NCBI GenBank assembly: GCA_003557545.1
Contig: PWOD01000079.1
Coordinates: forward strand, 1 to 8,853
Direction: 5' to 3'
Source: a bacterium
GTDB taxonomy: Bacteria > T1Sed10-126
DNA: 8,853 nt
The position numbers and the translations under genes were made by a program. Shown piece after piece: positions 1-6,127 of the stretch. The stretch's first letter is position 1. Every line of letters starts with the position of its first letter. Below the pieces are notes generated by a model. It was not told the DNA's origin and searched no databases. It saw only the letters and a list, made by a program, of their open reading frames with translations.

Positions 1-521
1 ATGCAGAGACAGTCAGCCCCTGCAGCCTCCGCCACCTTTAAACTCTCCAGCGCATAATCAGGATCATCAAGATAGGCATCAAAGAAATGTTCGGCGTCAT
101 AAATGACTTCCCGCCCGGCCTGTTTTAGATAACGTATGGAGCTATCGATCATTTCAAGGTTCTGCTCGATATCAATCTTCAAAGCATCTTCTACGTGAAG
201 TTTCCAGCTTTTACCGAATATCGCAATAGATTCCGTTTCAGCTTCTAAAAGAGCCTGTAGATTCGGATCATCCTCGGGACTGTTATTTACATGTCTGGTA
301 CTACCAAAAGCGGTCAGGGTTGAATGAGTTAATTTTTCTCCCTTCATACGGGAAAAAAACTCCATATCTTTGGGATTGCTTCCCGGCCAACCACCCTCAA
401 GATAATCCACCCCCAGCTCATCCAGATATTTAGCTATACGCACCTTATCTTCAACTGAAAAGGAAATATTTTCCGCCTGTGAACCATCTCTAAGGGTCGT
501 ATCGTAGATTGCAATTTTCAT
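1..521 (-). CDS. cimA: Citramalate synthase, N-terminal part (gene cut by left window edge)
   Basis: This is an open frame from the ATG at 521-519 to the window edge, giving 173 codons with no stop. The protein begins [15 protein letters not shown], the metal- and acyl-acceptor-binding signature of the isopropylmalate/homocitrate/citramalate synthase family (Arg11 and Asp12 are the expected catalytic and metal residues). The following [20 protein letters not shown], the FGSTRH segment, [28 protein letters not shown] and [13 protein letters not shown] are typical of the long citramalate synthase subfamily (about 520-530 residues), not of LeuA. The enzyme condenses pyruvate with acetyl-CoA to (R)-citramalate, the first step of the threonine-independent isoleucine route. 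The HxH metal site and the C-terminal regulatory domain lie outside the window. Its start is 12 nt after the lysC stop, with a GGTGAT ribosome site partly formed by that junction, so it is almost certainly cotranscribed with lysC. Family assignment is firm; citramalate over isopropylmalate is strongly favoured by the motifs. Confidence 0.92.
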   Translation of the reverse strand, partial: MKIAIYDTTLRDGSQAENISFSVEDKVRIAKYLDELGVDYLEGGWPGSNPKDMEFFSRMKGEKLTHSTLTAFGSTRHVNNSPEDDPNLQALLEAETESIAIFGKSWKLHVEDALKIDIEQNLEMIDSSIRYLKQAGREVIYDAEHFFDAYLDDPDYALESLKVAEAAGADCLC

Positions 522-533
522 CCTATCACCAAC

Positions 534-1010
534 CTATAAATCGAACAGAGAATGGAGTATCTTAACCGATTGGTCAGCCCTGGCAGCCCGTACCAGTACC
601 GATATCTTAATTTCGGAAGTGGAGATCGTTTCGATATTAATTCCAGCCTCTCCCAACGCCGTGAACAGATCTCTGGCAACCCCGGGATGATTGCGCATAC
701 CGGAGCCAACGACTGATACCTTGGCCACCTCATCATCCACGGTGAGCTTTGTTCCACAGCCCAGCTCAACCAGCTCATCAAGGGTCTCCAGAGCCTCAGC
801 TGAATCAGTTCTACTTACCGTGAATGAAATATCATTCAAACTATCGCTGCTTACCGGACTGCTTTGAACAATCATGTCAACATTAATCTCCCGAGCAGCC
901 AGCGCACCAAAAATTTTACCGGCCATTCCCGGCTTATCAGGGACAGCATGAACTGTAAATCTAGTTTGATCCTCATCCACCGTTACAGCTCTTACCTGCA
1001 CATCTTCCAT
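534..1010 (-). CDS. Candidate separate aspartokinase beta subunit from an internal lysC start
   Basis: Inside lysC, Met247 (ATG at 1010-1008) is preceded on the coding strand by AGGAAGTGATC at 1026-1016, which matches the full anti-Shine-Dalgarno complement AGGAGGTGATC at 10 of 11 positions; the ATG follows after AGGTC. Translation from here would give a 158-residue protein beginning MEDVQVRAVTVDED and consisting of the two ACT domains. Bacillus subtilis aspartokinase II and Corynebacterium glutamicum LysC are known to make a beta subunit from an in-frame internal start at almost the same residue (about 246-250), giving an alpha2beta2 enzyme. The equivalent position plus the strong ribosome site make the same arrangement likely here. 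It remains an inference: the sequence cannot show that the shorter product is made. Confidence 0.6.
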   Translation of the reverse strand: MEDVQVRAVTVDEDQTRFTVHAVPDKPGMAGKIFGALAAREINVDMIVQSSPVSSDSLNDISFTVSRTDSAEALETLDELVELGCGTKLTVDDEVAKVSVVGSGMRNHPGVARDLFTALGEAGINIETISTSEIKISVLVRAARADQSVKILHSLFDL

Positions 1011-1748
1011 GACCTGATCACTTCCTGTTATTATTGTTCCAAGTTGTTTGTTAAAACTTGATCTAACATGTACCTCAACCTGAAATTTCCAGGCAACCTC
1101 AACAGCCCGAACCTGCAGAACTTCCGTCCCCAGGCTTGCCAGCTCCAGCATCTCTTCATAACCAATCCGCTCGATCTTTTTGGCCTCCGGGACCACCGCC
1201 GGGTTGGCCGTAAACACTCCATCAACATCTGTATAAATTTCACACTGATCAGCATCCAGAGCTGCCGCCAGGGCCACAGCGGTCGTATCAGAGCCACCAC
1301 GACCAAGGGTTGTTACATCCAGATTTTCTGTAACCCCCTGGAAACCGGCTGCTATGACGATCTTCCCGGCTGCCAGTTCTGCTTTTATTCGCTCCCCATC
1401 AATTCCCAAAATCCTCGCACGGGTATGGGTTAAATCAGTCTGAATACCCAGTTGATGAGCTGTCAGAGCCGTTGCTCTCTTCCCTGCCTCCTCAACTGCC
1501 ATGGCCAGCAAAGCACTACTTATAACTTCGCCGGTGGAAAGCAGGAGGTCCATCTCCCGTTTCGGTTGAATAGTAGAGACCTGATCAGCCAGTTCAATCA
1601 GCTCATCGGTAGTATCACCGAGGGCTGAAACAACCGCCAGTACCTGATGTCCCCGATCAGCCGTTTCAACTATCCGTTCAGCCACATTCTTAATTTTTTT
1701 TACATCTGCTACTGAACTACCACCAAATTTTTTCACATATAACGCCAC
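534..1748 (-). CDS. lysC: Aspartokinase (aspartate kinase) with two C-terminal ACT domains
   Basis: This 404-residue protein phosphorylates L-aspartate to 4-phospho-aspartate, the entry step to lysine, methionine and threonine. The kinase domain shows KFGGSS at 7-12 (the family's KFGGTS motif), STGE at 71-74, TLGRGGSDTT at 147-156 and TDVDGVFTANP at 173-183. Two ACT domains follow at about 264-310 (VPDKPGMAGKIF) and 343-400 (VGSGMRNHPGVARDLF, then ISTSEIKISVLV). The layout and length match Bacillus/Corynebacterium-type LysC, and there is no fused homoserine dehydrogenase. The start is GTG at 1748-1746, nine nt after an AGGTG ribosome site that overlaps the end of the preceding gene; only 14 nt separate the two genes. 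ACT domains imply feedback control by lysine and/or threonine, but the effector cannot be read from the sequence. No lysine riboswitch precedes it because it is internal to an operon. An internal in-frame start is described separately. Confidence 0.97.
   Translation of the reverse strand: MALYVKKFGGSSVADVKKIKNVAERIVETADRGHQVLAVVSALGDTTDELIELADQVSTIQPKREMDLLLSTGEVISSALLAMAVEEAGKRATALTAHQLGIQTDLTHTRARILGIDGERIKAELAAGKIVIAAGFQGVTENLDVTTLGRGGSDTTAVALAAALDADQCEIYTDVDGVFTANPAVVPEAKKIERIGYEEMLELASLGTEVLQVRAVEVAWKFQVEVHVRSSFNKQLGTIITGSDQVMEDVQVRAVTVDEDQTRFTVHAVPDKPGMAGKIFGALAAREINVDMIVQSSPVSSDSLNDISFTVSRTDSAEALETLDELVELGCGTKLTVDDEVAKVSVVGSGMRNHPGVARDLFTALGEAGINIETISTSEIKISVLVRAARADQSVKILHSLFDL
1016..1026 (-). 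promoter_or_regulatory. Internal Shine-Dalgarno within lysC
   Basis: Coding-strand AGGAAGTGATC, one mismatch from AGGAGGTGATC, lies just upstream of the in-frame ATG at 1010-1008. Spacing from AGGAAG to the ATG is 10 nt, a little long but workable. It encodes part of the linker between the kinase and ACT domains (residues TGSDQ), so it is under coding constraint too. Confidence 0.6.
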
Positions 1749-1762
1749 TATTGTTCACACCT

Positions 1763-2959
1763 TTATAAATTAAACTTTCCACCTTCACAGTACCATGCCG
1801 CCAGTTTTTCCCAGCCCCTCGAAACAAAAGGGGCATTTTTGGCAGCTTTTTCAGTAAACTCCAGACTGTTAACCTCACCATCAACAATCAGAAAAGGGAC
1901 AGGCTCTTTAACATGAGTTCTTTCCTGTATCGGGGTATAATGGTCAGGACCAAGGGCCAGGTTAAAAAACTCCCGTTGCCACTGTCGATAAACCGGTCCA
2001 ACAATATCCCGATCGAATTTTTCAATCATCTCAAGCTTTAATTGTGCATTCCCATCATGGCCTGCCTCATCCGGTGCCTCCAGATGCAAAAAAACCAGAC
2101 TGTCCGGTTCCAGGGCTTTAATTGCCGCCCGAGCCTTACCAAGCATATCGGTATCATAACCGCCGGTTGCACCGGGAACGGTCAGTTTCTGCATACCCAC
2201 GGCACGCCCCAGACCATTAATTAAATCAACCCCGGCCACAACGCTACCGTTTAGATTATAACGCTGTTGTATGGCGGGAAGTGGTTGATAACAGCCACCA
2301 CCCCAGGGCCAGATCATATTGGCCGGTTTCAATCCCGCCTGCCTCCGCTGCTGGTTCAACGGGTGTTCTTCCAGTATATCACGACTTTTAATCATTAGCT
2401 GCTTGAGCAGCTGACTGCCCGGCCCCCGGGGCCAGAGTTTTTCAACCGGACTACCCATTTGATCATGCGGACGAGCACAATCAAGAAGATCCAGGGCATC
2501 AGTAACCAGCAAACCTCGATATCCAAGCCCGGGATAGAAGGAAAAATCATCATTTCCCAGCTCCTCCTCCAGGTCAGCAAACAGCTGTTTTCCGAGGTCA
2601 CCAGCAAGATTGCCAGCAGAATAATCAGCCAGCCTCCCCTGCTCGTCAACAAAGATCAGATTGCAGCGATAGGCAATCTCTCCCTCTACCAGATCGATCC
2701 CCAGGTTAAAAGCTTCCAGTGCCCCACGCCCCAGATAATATTCACGGGGATCATAGCCCAGCAACGCCATATTGGCAACTCCCGAATCAGCCGGACTTTC
2801 CGCTGGAATGTTTTGCAAACAGACAGTTCGGCCCTGACGGCAAAAACTGTCCAGATTAGGCGTTTCAGCTGCTTCCCAGGGAGTTTTACCATTAAACTCT
2901 TCCTGGGGCCAATCAGCCATTCCATCGGGAACTATAAGCAATGTTGGTGGACGACTCAC
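1763..2959 (-). CDS. apgM: ApgM-family (cofactor-independent phosphoglycerate mutase-like) protein, probable homoserine kinase
   Basis: This 398-residue protein belongs to the archaeal-type cofactor-independent phosphoglycerate mutase branch of the alkaline phosphatase superfamily. The metal and catalytic residues expected for that fold are present: Asp12 in PDGMAD, Ser59 in PADSGVANMALLGYDP, Asp297 and His301 in EAPDEAGHDG, Asp339-His340 in GPDHYTP, and His349 in RTHV before EPVPFLI. The start is GTG at 2959-2957, which overlaps the hom TGA stop in a GTGA arrangement; a GAGGG site lies 12 nt upstream, so translation is probably coupled to hom. It sits between homoserine dehydrogenase and aspartokinase, and no GHMP-type thrB is seen. 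ApgM-like proteins in this context have been proposed, and in some anaerobes supported genetically as I recall, to act as homoserine kinase. I infer the same here. The alternative is a true 2-/3-phosphoglycerate mutase. The family is certain; the substrate is not. Confidence 0.9.
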   Translation of the reverse strand: MSRPPTLLIVPDGMADWPQEEFNGKTPWEAAETPNLDSFCRQGRTVCLQNIPAESPADSGVANMALLGYDPREYYLGRGALEAFNLGIDLVEGEIAYRCNLIFVDEQGRLADYSAGNLAGDLGKQLFADLEEELGNDDFSFYPGLGYRGLLVTDALDLLDCARPHDQMGSPVEKLWPRGPGSQLLKQLMIKSRDILEEHPLNQQRRQAGLKPANMIWPWGGGCYQPLPAIQQRYNLNGSVVAGVDLINGLGRAVGMQKLTVPGATGGYDTDMLGKARAAIKALEPDSLVFLHLEAPDEAGHDGNAQLKLEMIEKFDRDIVGPVYRQWQREFFNLALGPDHYTPIQERTHVKEPVPFLIVDGEVNSLEFTEKAAKNAPFVSRGWEKLAAWYCEGGKFNL

Positions 2960-4257
2960 TCCTGTTCAAAACCCTCTTCGATACGGACAAATTTTGGGGT
3001 CTGTCCAATATCTTCAAGTTGCGATATCTCTTCAAGGGCTGCTTGCATCGCACCTTCACGTGCCTCATGCGTGGTTAGAACAACCGGAACTAACCGGTCG
3101 GCAGAACGGCCCCGCTGAATTACTGTCTCAATACTAATATGATGTCGACCAAGAATCTCGGTCACTCTGGCCAGCACCCCGGGACGATCGACCGCACTAA
3201 GTCGCAGATAGTAACAGCTAACCAGTTGCTCAGTTGGCAGCAGTCTGGTTTTTTCCCAGGAATAATAAACTGCCGGAGTCGAATTAGTTTTCTGAGCGGC
3301 CAGTGATACCAGATCACTAATAACCGCTGTTGCAGTTGAGGGACCCCCAGCACCCTTTCCATATAACATTGAGGAACCGAGCTGAGACCCCTTCAAATAA
3401 ACAGCATTGTATTCGCCAGTCACAGCAGCCAGAGCAGATTTCTGGGGAATCAAGGTTGGATGAACTCTAACATCAACCCGGTGATTAAATTTTTTAGCTA
3501 TACCCAGTAGTTTTATCGAATAACCAAGCTGCCGTGCGTCCTCAAGAATCATCGGAGTTATTCCTTTTATCCCCTCGGTATAAACCGCATCAGGAGAGAT
3601 ATTGATGCCAAAGGCAAGTTCTGCCAGAATCGTCATCTTGTGGGCACTATCAAATCCTTCCACGTCAGCCGTAGGGTCAGCTTCAGCAAATCCCTTATGC
3701 CGGGCTTCTTGAAGTGCTTTATCAAACTCCAGACCACGATCTGCCATACAACTCAGAATATAATTGGTAGTTCCATTAATAATTCCGTAGATAGAATCCA
3801 GCTCTACACCTACAAGGGCTTCCCTGATCGTCCTGATGATCGGAATACTTCCTCCGACTGCCGCCTCAAAGCGCAGCCGGCCCTCCCCCTTACGGGAAAG
3901 TTCAAAAAAACTGCTTCCCTGCTTGGCCAGCAGCTCTTTATTTGCGGTGACCACATCAATCCCCCTGTTTAAAGCCTGATGAATAATTTTACCTGCCGGA
4001 TCAACCCCGCCGATAAGCTCAACCAGAAGATCAAGCTCTTCCTGCTCAACCATATCAGCAGCATCTGAATAACAACTCTGGTTGTCCAGCATAGCTTTTC
4101 TATCTGAATCAATCTGGGGATCAGCAACCGCCGTTAAAGCCAGCTCAACCCCGGCCTTCTGGATGATCTGTTCACGATTTTTCAGCAATTGGCAGACCGT
4201 CTGCAAACCTACTGTACCGAGGCCTGCAACACCCACCTTGAGTTTTTTAACCATCAT
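2956..4257 (-). CDS. hom: Homoserine dehydrogenase with C-terminal ACT domain
   Basis: This 433-residue enzyme reduces aspartate 4-semialdehyde to homoserine with NAD(P)H, at the branch to threonine and methionine. Numbering from the chosen ATG: GLGTVG at 12-17 is the dinucleotide-binding loop, TANKELLA is at 104-111, EAAVGGSIPII at 131-141, GTTNYIL at 162-168, and EADPTADVEGFDSAHK at 192-207 carries the catalytic Asp203 and Lys207. The C terminus (about 349-425, YYLRLSAVDRPGVLARV) is an ACT domain, the usual site of feedback control by threonine. The start is the ATG at 4257-4255, six nt after AAAGGA; the adjacent ATG at 4254-4252 is also possible, and the TTG at 4263 is too close to the ribosome site. 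Its stop overlaps the next gene's start by 4 nt. It is a monofunctional enzyme of ordinary length, with aspartokinase as a separate gene two places downstream. Confidence 0.97.
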   Translation of the reverse strand: MMVKKLKVGVAGLGTVGLQTVCQLLKNREQIIQKAGVELALTAVADPQIDSDRKAMLDNQSCYSDAADMVEQEELDLLVELIGGVDPAGKIIHQALNRGIDVVTANKELLAKQGSSFFELSRKGEGRLRFEAAVGGSIPIIRTIREALVGVELDSIYGIINGTTNYILSCMADRGLEFDKALQEARHKGFAEADPTADVEGFDSAHKMTILAELAFGINISPDAVYTEGIKGITPMILEDARQLGYSIKLLGIAKKFNHRVDVRVHPTLIPQKSALAAVTGEYNAVYLKGSQLGSSMLYGKGAGGPSTATAVISDLVSLAAQKTNSTPAVYYSWEKTRLLPTEQLVSCYYLRLSAVDRPGVLARVTEILGRHHISIETVIQRGRSADRLVPVVLTTHEAREGAMQAALEEISQLEDIGQTPKFVRIEEGFEQE

Positions 4258-4295
4258 TATCAATCCTTTTATTAATAACCTGTAACCGGTCTAAA

Positions 4296-4310
4296 GCAAT
4301 TATAAATTGC
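4296..4310 (-). promoter_or_regulatory. Palindrome containing a TATAAT box upstream of hom
   Basis: In the 59-nt gap before hom, the coding strand reads GCAATTTATAATTGC, a perfect 6-bp inverted repeat with a 3-nt centre. It contains a consensus -10 hexamer TATAAT (complement of 4299-4304). Transcription from it would begin near 4292, about 35 nt before the hom ATG. The -35 region at 17-bp spacing is poor (TTCAGG), and a good TTGACC lies 27 nt upstream, which is too far. It could be an activator-dependent internal promoter whose -10 lies inside an operator-like palindrome, or simply a weak AT-rich hairpin after the kinase stop codon. There is no U-tract long enough for a terminator. Confidence 0.35.
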
Positions 4311-4316
4311 CAGGAA

Positions 4317-5225
4317 CTAAGCCTGAAAATGGGTCAACCGAACAAATCTCTGGTATCGCTCATCCAGATCCCAGCTTTCCAGATCGGAAACACCCTTCAC
4401 GCCAAACTCCTGAACAGCGAAAGAGGCTATTATATTACCATGAACAAGTGCAGATTTAAGTGTAGAAAAAGAAGTCCCACCAGAGCGGGCCAGATATCCC
4501 ATGAATCCTCCACCAAAACTATCTCCGGCACCGGTTGGATCCTTAACTATACTAACGGGAAAACCAGGCAGGACAAACTGCCATTCACGTCCCACCATGA
4601 ACACACCGTGTTCACCCTTTTTAATGATAACTATTGAAGGGCCAAGTTTTCTTAACTCCTGAGCTGCTTGAATTAAATTTGCTTTACCGGTCATCAGCTC
4701 TGCCTCGGTTGCGTTAAGAAAAAAGATATCGGTCTGTTTGAGAACCCGGGCCAGTTGTTCCGGTTTTCCTTCAATCCAGTAGTTCATTGTATCACAGGCA
4801 ACCATCCTCGGACCATCCATCTGATCAAGCACTGAAAGTTGAACTTCAGGATCGATATTACCCAGGAAAAGAAAGGGTGTTGATCGATATTCTTCCGGTA
4901 GACAGGGGGCAAAATCAGCAAAAACATTAAGATCTGTGCGCTCGGTCTGGGCTTCCAGATCAGATTCATAAAACCCTTTCCAGCGGAAAGTTTTAGCCTT
5001 TTCTATCCGTTCAAGCCCCCGCAAATCAATCCCGCGCTGTTGTAATTTATTCAGCAAATTCTGATCAAAATCATCCCCCACAACACCGACCAGATTGACT
5101 TTTGAATAATGACTCGCGGCGAGGCTGAAATAGATTGCTGCCCCCCCGGGTTCCTCTTCCACTTCACCGTGAGGGGTTCTAATCGAATCATAAGCCACAG
5201 AACCAACAACCAGTAACTCAGACAT
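4317..5225 (-). CDS. PfkB-family carbohydrate (ribokinase-like) kinase, substrate unknown
   Basis: This 302-residue protein is an ATP-dependent kinase of the PfkB/ribokinase superfamily. Numbering from the chosen ATG: GSVAYDSIRTP near the N terminus, GGAAIYFSLA at 27-36 (first family signature), NATEAE at 171-176, IIKKGEHG at 200-207, and DPTGAGDSFGGGF at 229-241, where Asp235 is the catalytic base and the GAGD loop forms the anion hole. The N-terminal GSVA.DSI.TP.GE pattern recalls a widespread but uncharacterised 'sugar kinase' subgroup, not ribokinase or fructokinase themselves, so I give no symbol. I chose the ATG at 5225-5223, which follows TTGGAG at a normal distance; the in-frame TTG at 5240 would overlap that ribosome site. 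It lies 59 nt upstream of hom in the same direction. A role in the amino-acid pathway is possible but unsupported by sequence. The family is sure, the substrate unknown. Confidence 0.93.
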   Translation of the reverse strand: MSELLVVGSVAYDSIRTPHGEVEEEPGGAAIYFSLAASHYSKVNLVGVVGDDFDQNLLNKLQQRGIDLRGLERIEKAKTFRWKGFYESDLEAQTERTDLNVFADFAPCLPEEYRSTPFLFLGNIDPEVQLSVLDQMDGPRMVACDTMNYWIEGKPEQLARVLKQTDIFFLNATEAELMTGKANLIQAAQELRKLGPSIVIIKKGEHGVFMVGREWQFVLPGFPVSIVKDPTGAGDSFGGGFMGYLARSGGTSFSTLKSALVHGNIIASFAVQEFGVKGVSDLESWDLDERYQRFVRLTHFQA

Positions 5226-5362
5226 TTTTAACATCTCCAACTTAATTTTAATCTACAGATTTTATCTAAAAATTACTCCAACTTACCTTTAAACCATTGA
5301 TCAGAGAGATCCGATCGAAATCTAGTTACTCATCAAAACCGAGCAGATCGAGGGGATAGATT
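5226..5362. other. Intergenic gap between SPOR protein and PfkB kinase
   Basis: This 137-nt, AT-rich gap holds no credible reading frame. On the coding strand the 10-mer TAAGTTGGAG occurs twice, at 5285-5276 and 5244-5235. The second copy supplies the PfkB ribosome site; the first is followed by no usable start codon. No convincing -35/-10 pair or intrinsic terminator was found, so read-through from the SPOR gene is possible but not shown. Confidence 0.5.
5235..5285 (-). repeat. Pair of 10-bp direct repeats carrying a Shine-Dalgarno motif
   Basis: TAAGTTGGAG is present as two perfect copies 41 nt apart in the leader of the PfkB kinase. Each contains the ribosome-binding core GGAG. Only the promoter-distal copy (5244-5235) is followed by a start codon (ATG at 5225). 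The upstream copy may be a relic duplication or a standby ribosome site; chance in AT-rich sequence is also possible. Confidence 0.45.
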
Positions 5363-6052
5363 TTAATCGCTCACAAGATTAATCCAGTAATCATTAATTA
5401 CTCCGGTGGCCACCATTTCATCAGCAAAATCATCGGCCTGAGATCGATTGGGAAACTGTCCCACAACTATTCTGTACCAGGTTTCCTGATTGACAGAAAC
5501 TTCCCTGAGAGCGGCCGGATAACCCTGGTTTTCTAAATTTTCCACCTGGCTTTGTGCATTTTCCTGATTTTTACTGGAGGCCACAACGATCACGTGGAAT
5601 TCCTCCAGTTCTTCCTCAGGCTCCGGCTGAACCTCAGGGGGCGAATCATCAGGCTCAGCCATCGGAGTTTCAGCCCGATCATCCGGCGTTTCGGTCGGCT
5701 GAATACCGCGGTCCTGCTGCCGTTTAACCGATTCTTCAACTTCAACATCTTGTGGAGATATCCCGAGATCTTCAGCGGTAATCCGCAGCCCCTCCTCCGG
5801 TTGTTCAGGTCGAGTATCTACCGGGGAATCATACTCCTCAAGGTCAGCTAATAATTCGGCCATCAAATCCTCCTGCGATGGTTGGTCGGCCTGAAAAGCC
5901 TGTTCTCCAGCATCAAACCCTCTATTATAACCATACTGATGACCAACCCAAAAAGCCAGAACCAGAAGAACAGCAAAACCGGCCAGCCCCCAGACCAGCG
6001 CTGTGGAATTAAACATCGAATTTTTATTTTTCCTTCTACTGTATCGTGGCAT
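5363..6052 (-). CDS. Membrane-anchored SPOR-domain protein
   Basis: This 229-residue protein starts with a basic segment (PRYSRRKNKN), followed by one hydrophobic membrane span at about 17-36 (TALVWGLAGFAVLLVLAFWV). The charge pattern predicts an inside N terminus and the rest outside. Residues about 55-150 form a low-complexity linker very rich in Glu, Asp, Pro and Gln. Residues about 151-229 (FHVIVVASSKNQENAQSQV, ENQGYPAALREV, TWYRIVVGQFPNRSQADDFA) form a SPOR domain. SPOR domains bind denuded septal peptidoglycan in known cases, so a role at the division site or in spore or cell-wall turnover is likely. It has no catalytic domain. I chose the ATG at 6052-6050, nine nt after an AGGAG ribosome site; the in-frame TTG at 6058 is only 3 nt from it. 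Proteins of this build are usually annotated only as SPOR-domain proteins, and I know no specific gene name. Confidence 0.88.
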   Translation of the reverse strand: MPRYSRRKNKNSMFNSTALVWGLAGFAVLLVLAFWVGHQYGYNRGFDAGEQAFQADQPSQEDLMAELLADLEEYDSPVDTRPEQPEEGLRITAEDLGISPQDVEVEESVKRQQDRGIQPTETPDDRAETPMAEPDDSPPEVQPEPEEELEEFHVIVVASSKNQENAQSQVENLENQGYPAALREVSVNQETWYRIVVGQFPNRSQADDFADEMVATGVINDYWINLVSD

Positions 6053-6127
6053 ACCCAACCACTCCTTTCAGGTCTTAAACCAACTCAAATAATGACAGTT
6101 AAATTTTCGCCAAGCTCGCTTGATAGT
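6053..6127. other. Short gap between coaE and the SPOR gene
   Basis: This 75-nt gap contains the SPOR gene's AAAGGAG ribosome site (coding strand, about 6062-6068) and a small inverted repeat, CAAG-CGAG-CTTG, close after the coaE stop. The repeat has no U-tract after it, so it does not look like a terminator. No promoter is evident; cotranscription with coaE is the simplest reading. Confidence 0.4.

Noticed and set aside
1031-1306. Second minus-strand frame within lysC
   Set aside because: It is out of frame with lysC, whose kinase and ACT motifs run unbroken through this stretch. The translation is rich in Trp and Arg and meaningless.
2459-3118. Open frame of 219 codons on the plus strand across the apgM-hom junction
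   Set aside because: It is fully antisense to two well-supported genes, shows no recognisable motif, has low-complexity Ser/Ile/Thr-rich content and no convincing ribosome site. It is a composition shadow.
5238-5240. TTG start for the PfkB kinase
   Set aside because: It overlaps the TTGGAG ribosome site that serves the ATG at 5225, and the extra residues do not match the family N terminus.
6056-6058. TTG start for the SPOR protein
   Set aside because: It is only 3 nt from the AGGAG ribosome site; the ATG two codons downstream has a normal 9-nt spacing.
6096-6110. Hairpin CAAG-CGAG-CTTG after coaE as a terminator
   Set aside because: The stem is only 4-5 bp and is followed by CGAAAATTT, without a U-tract.
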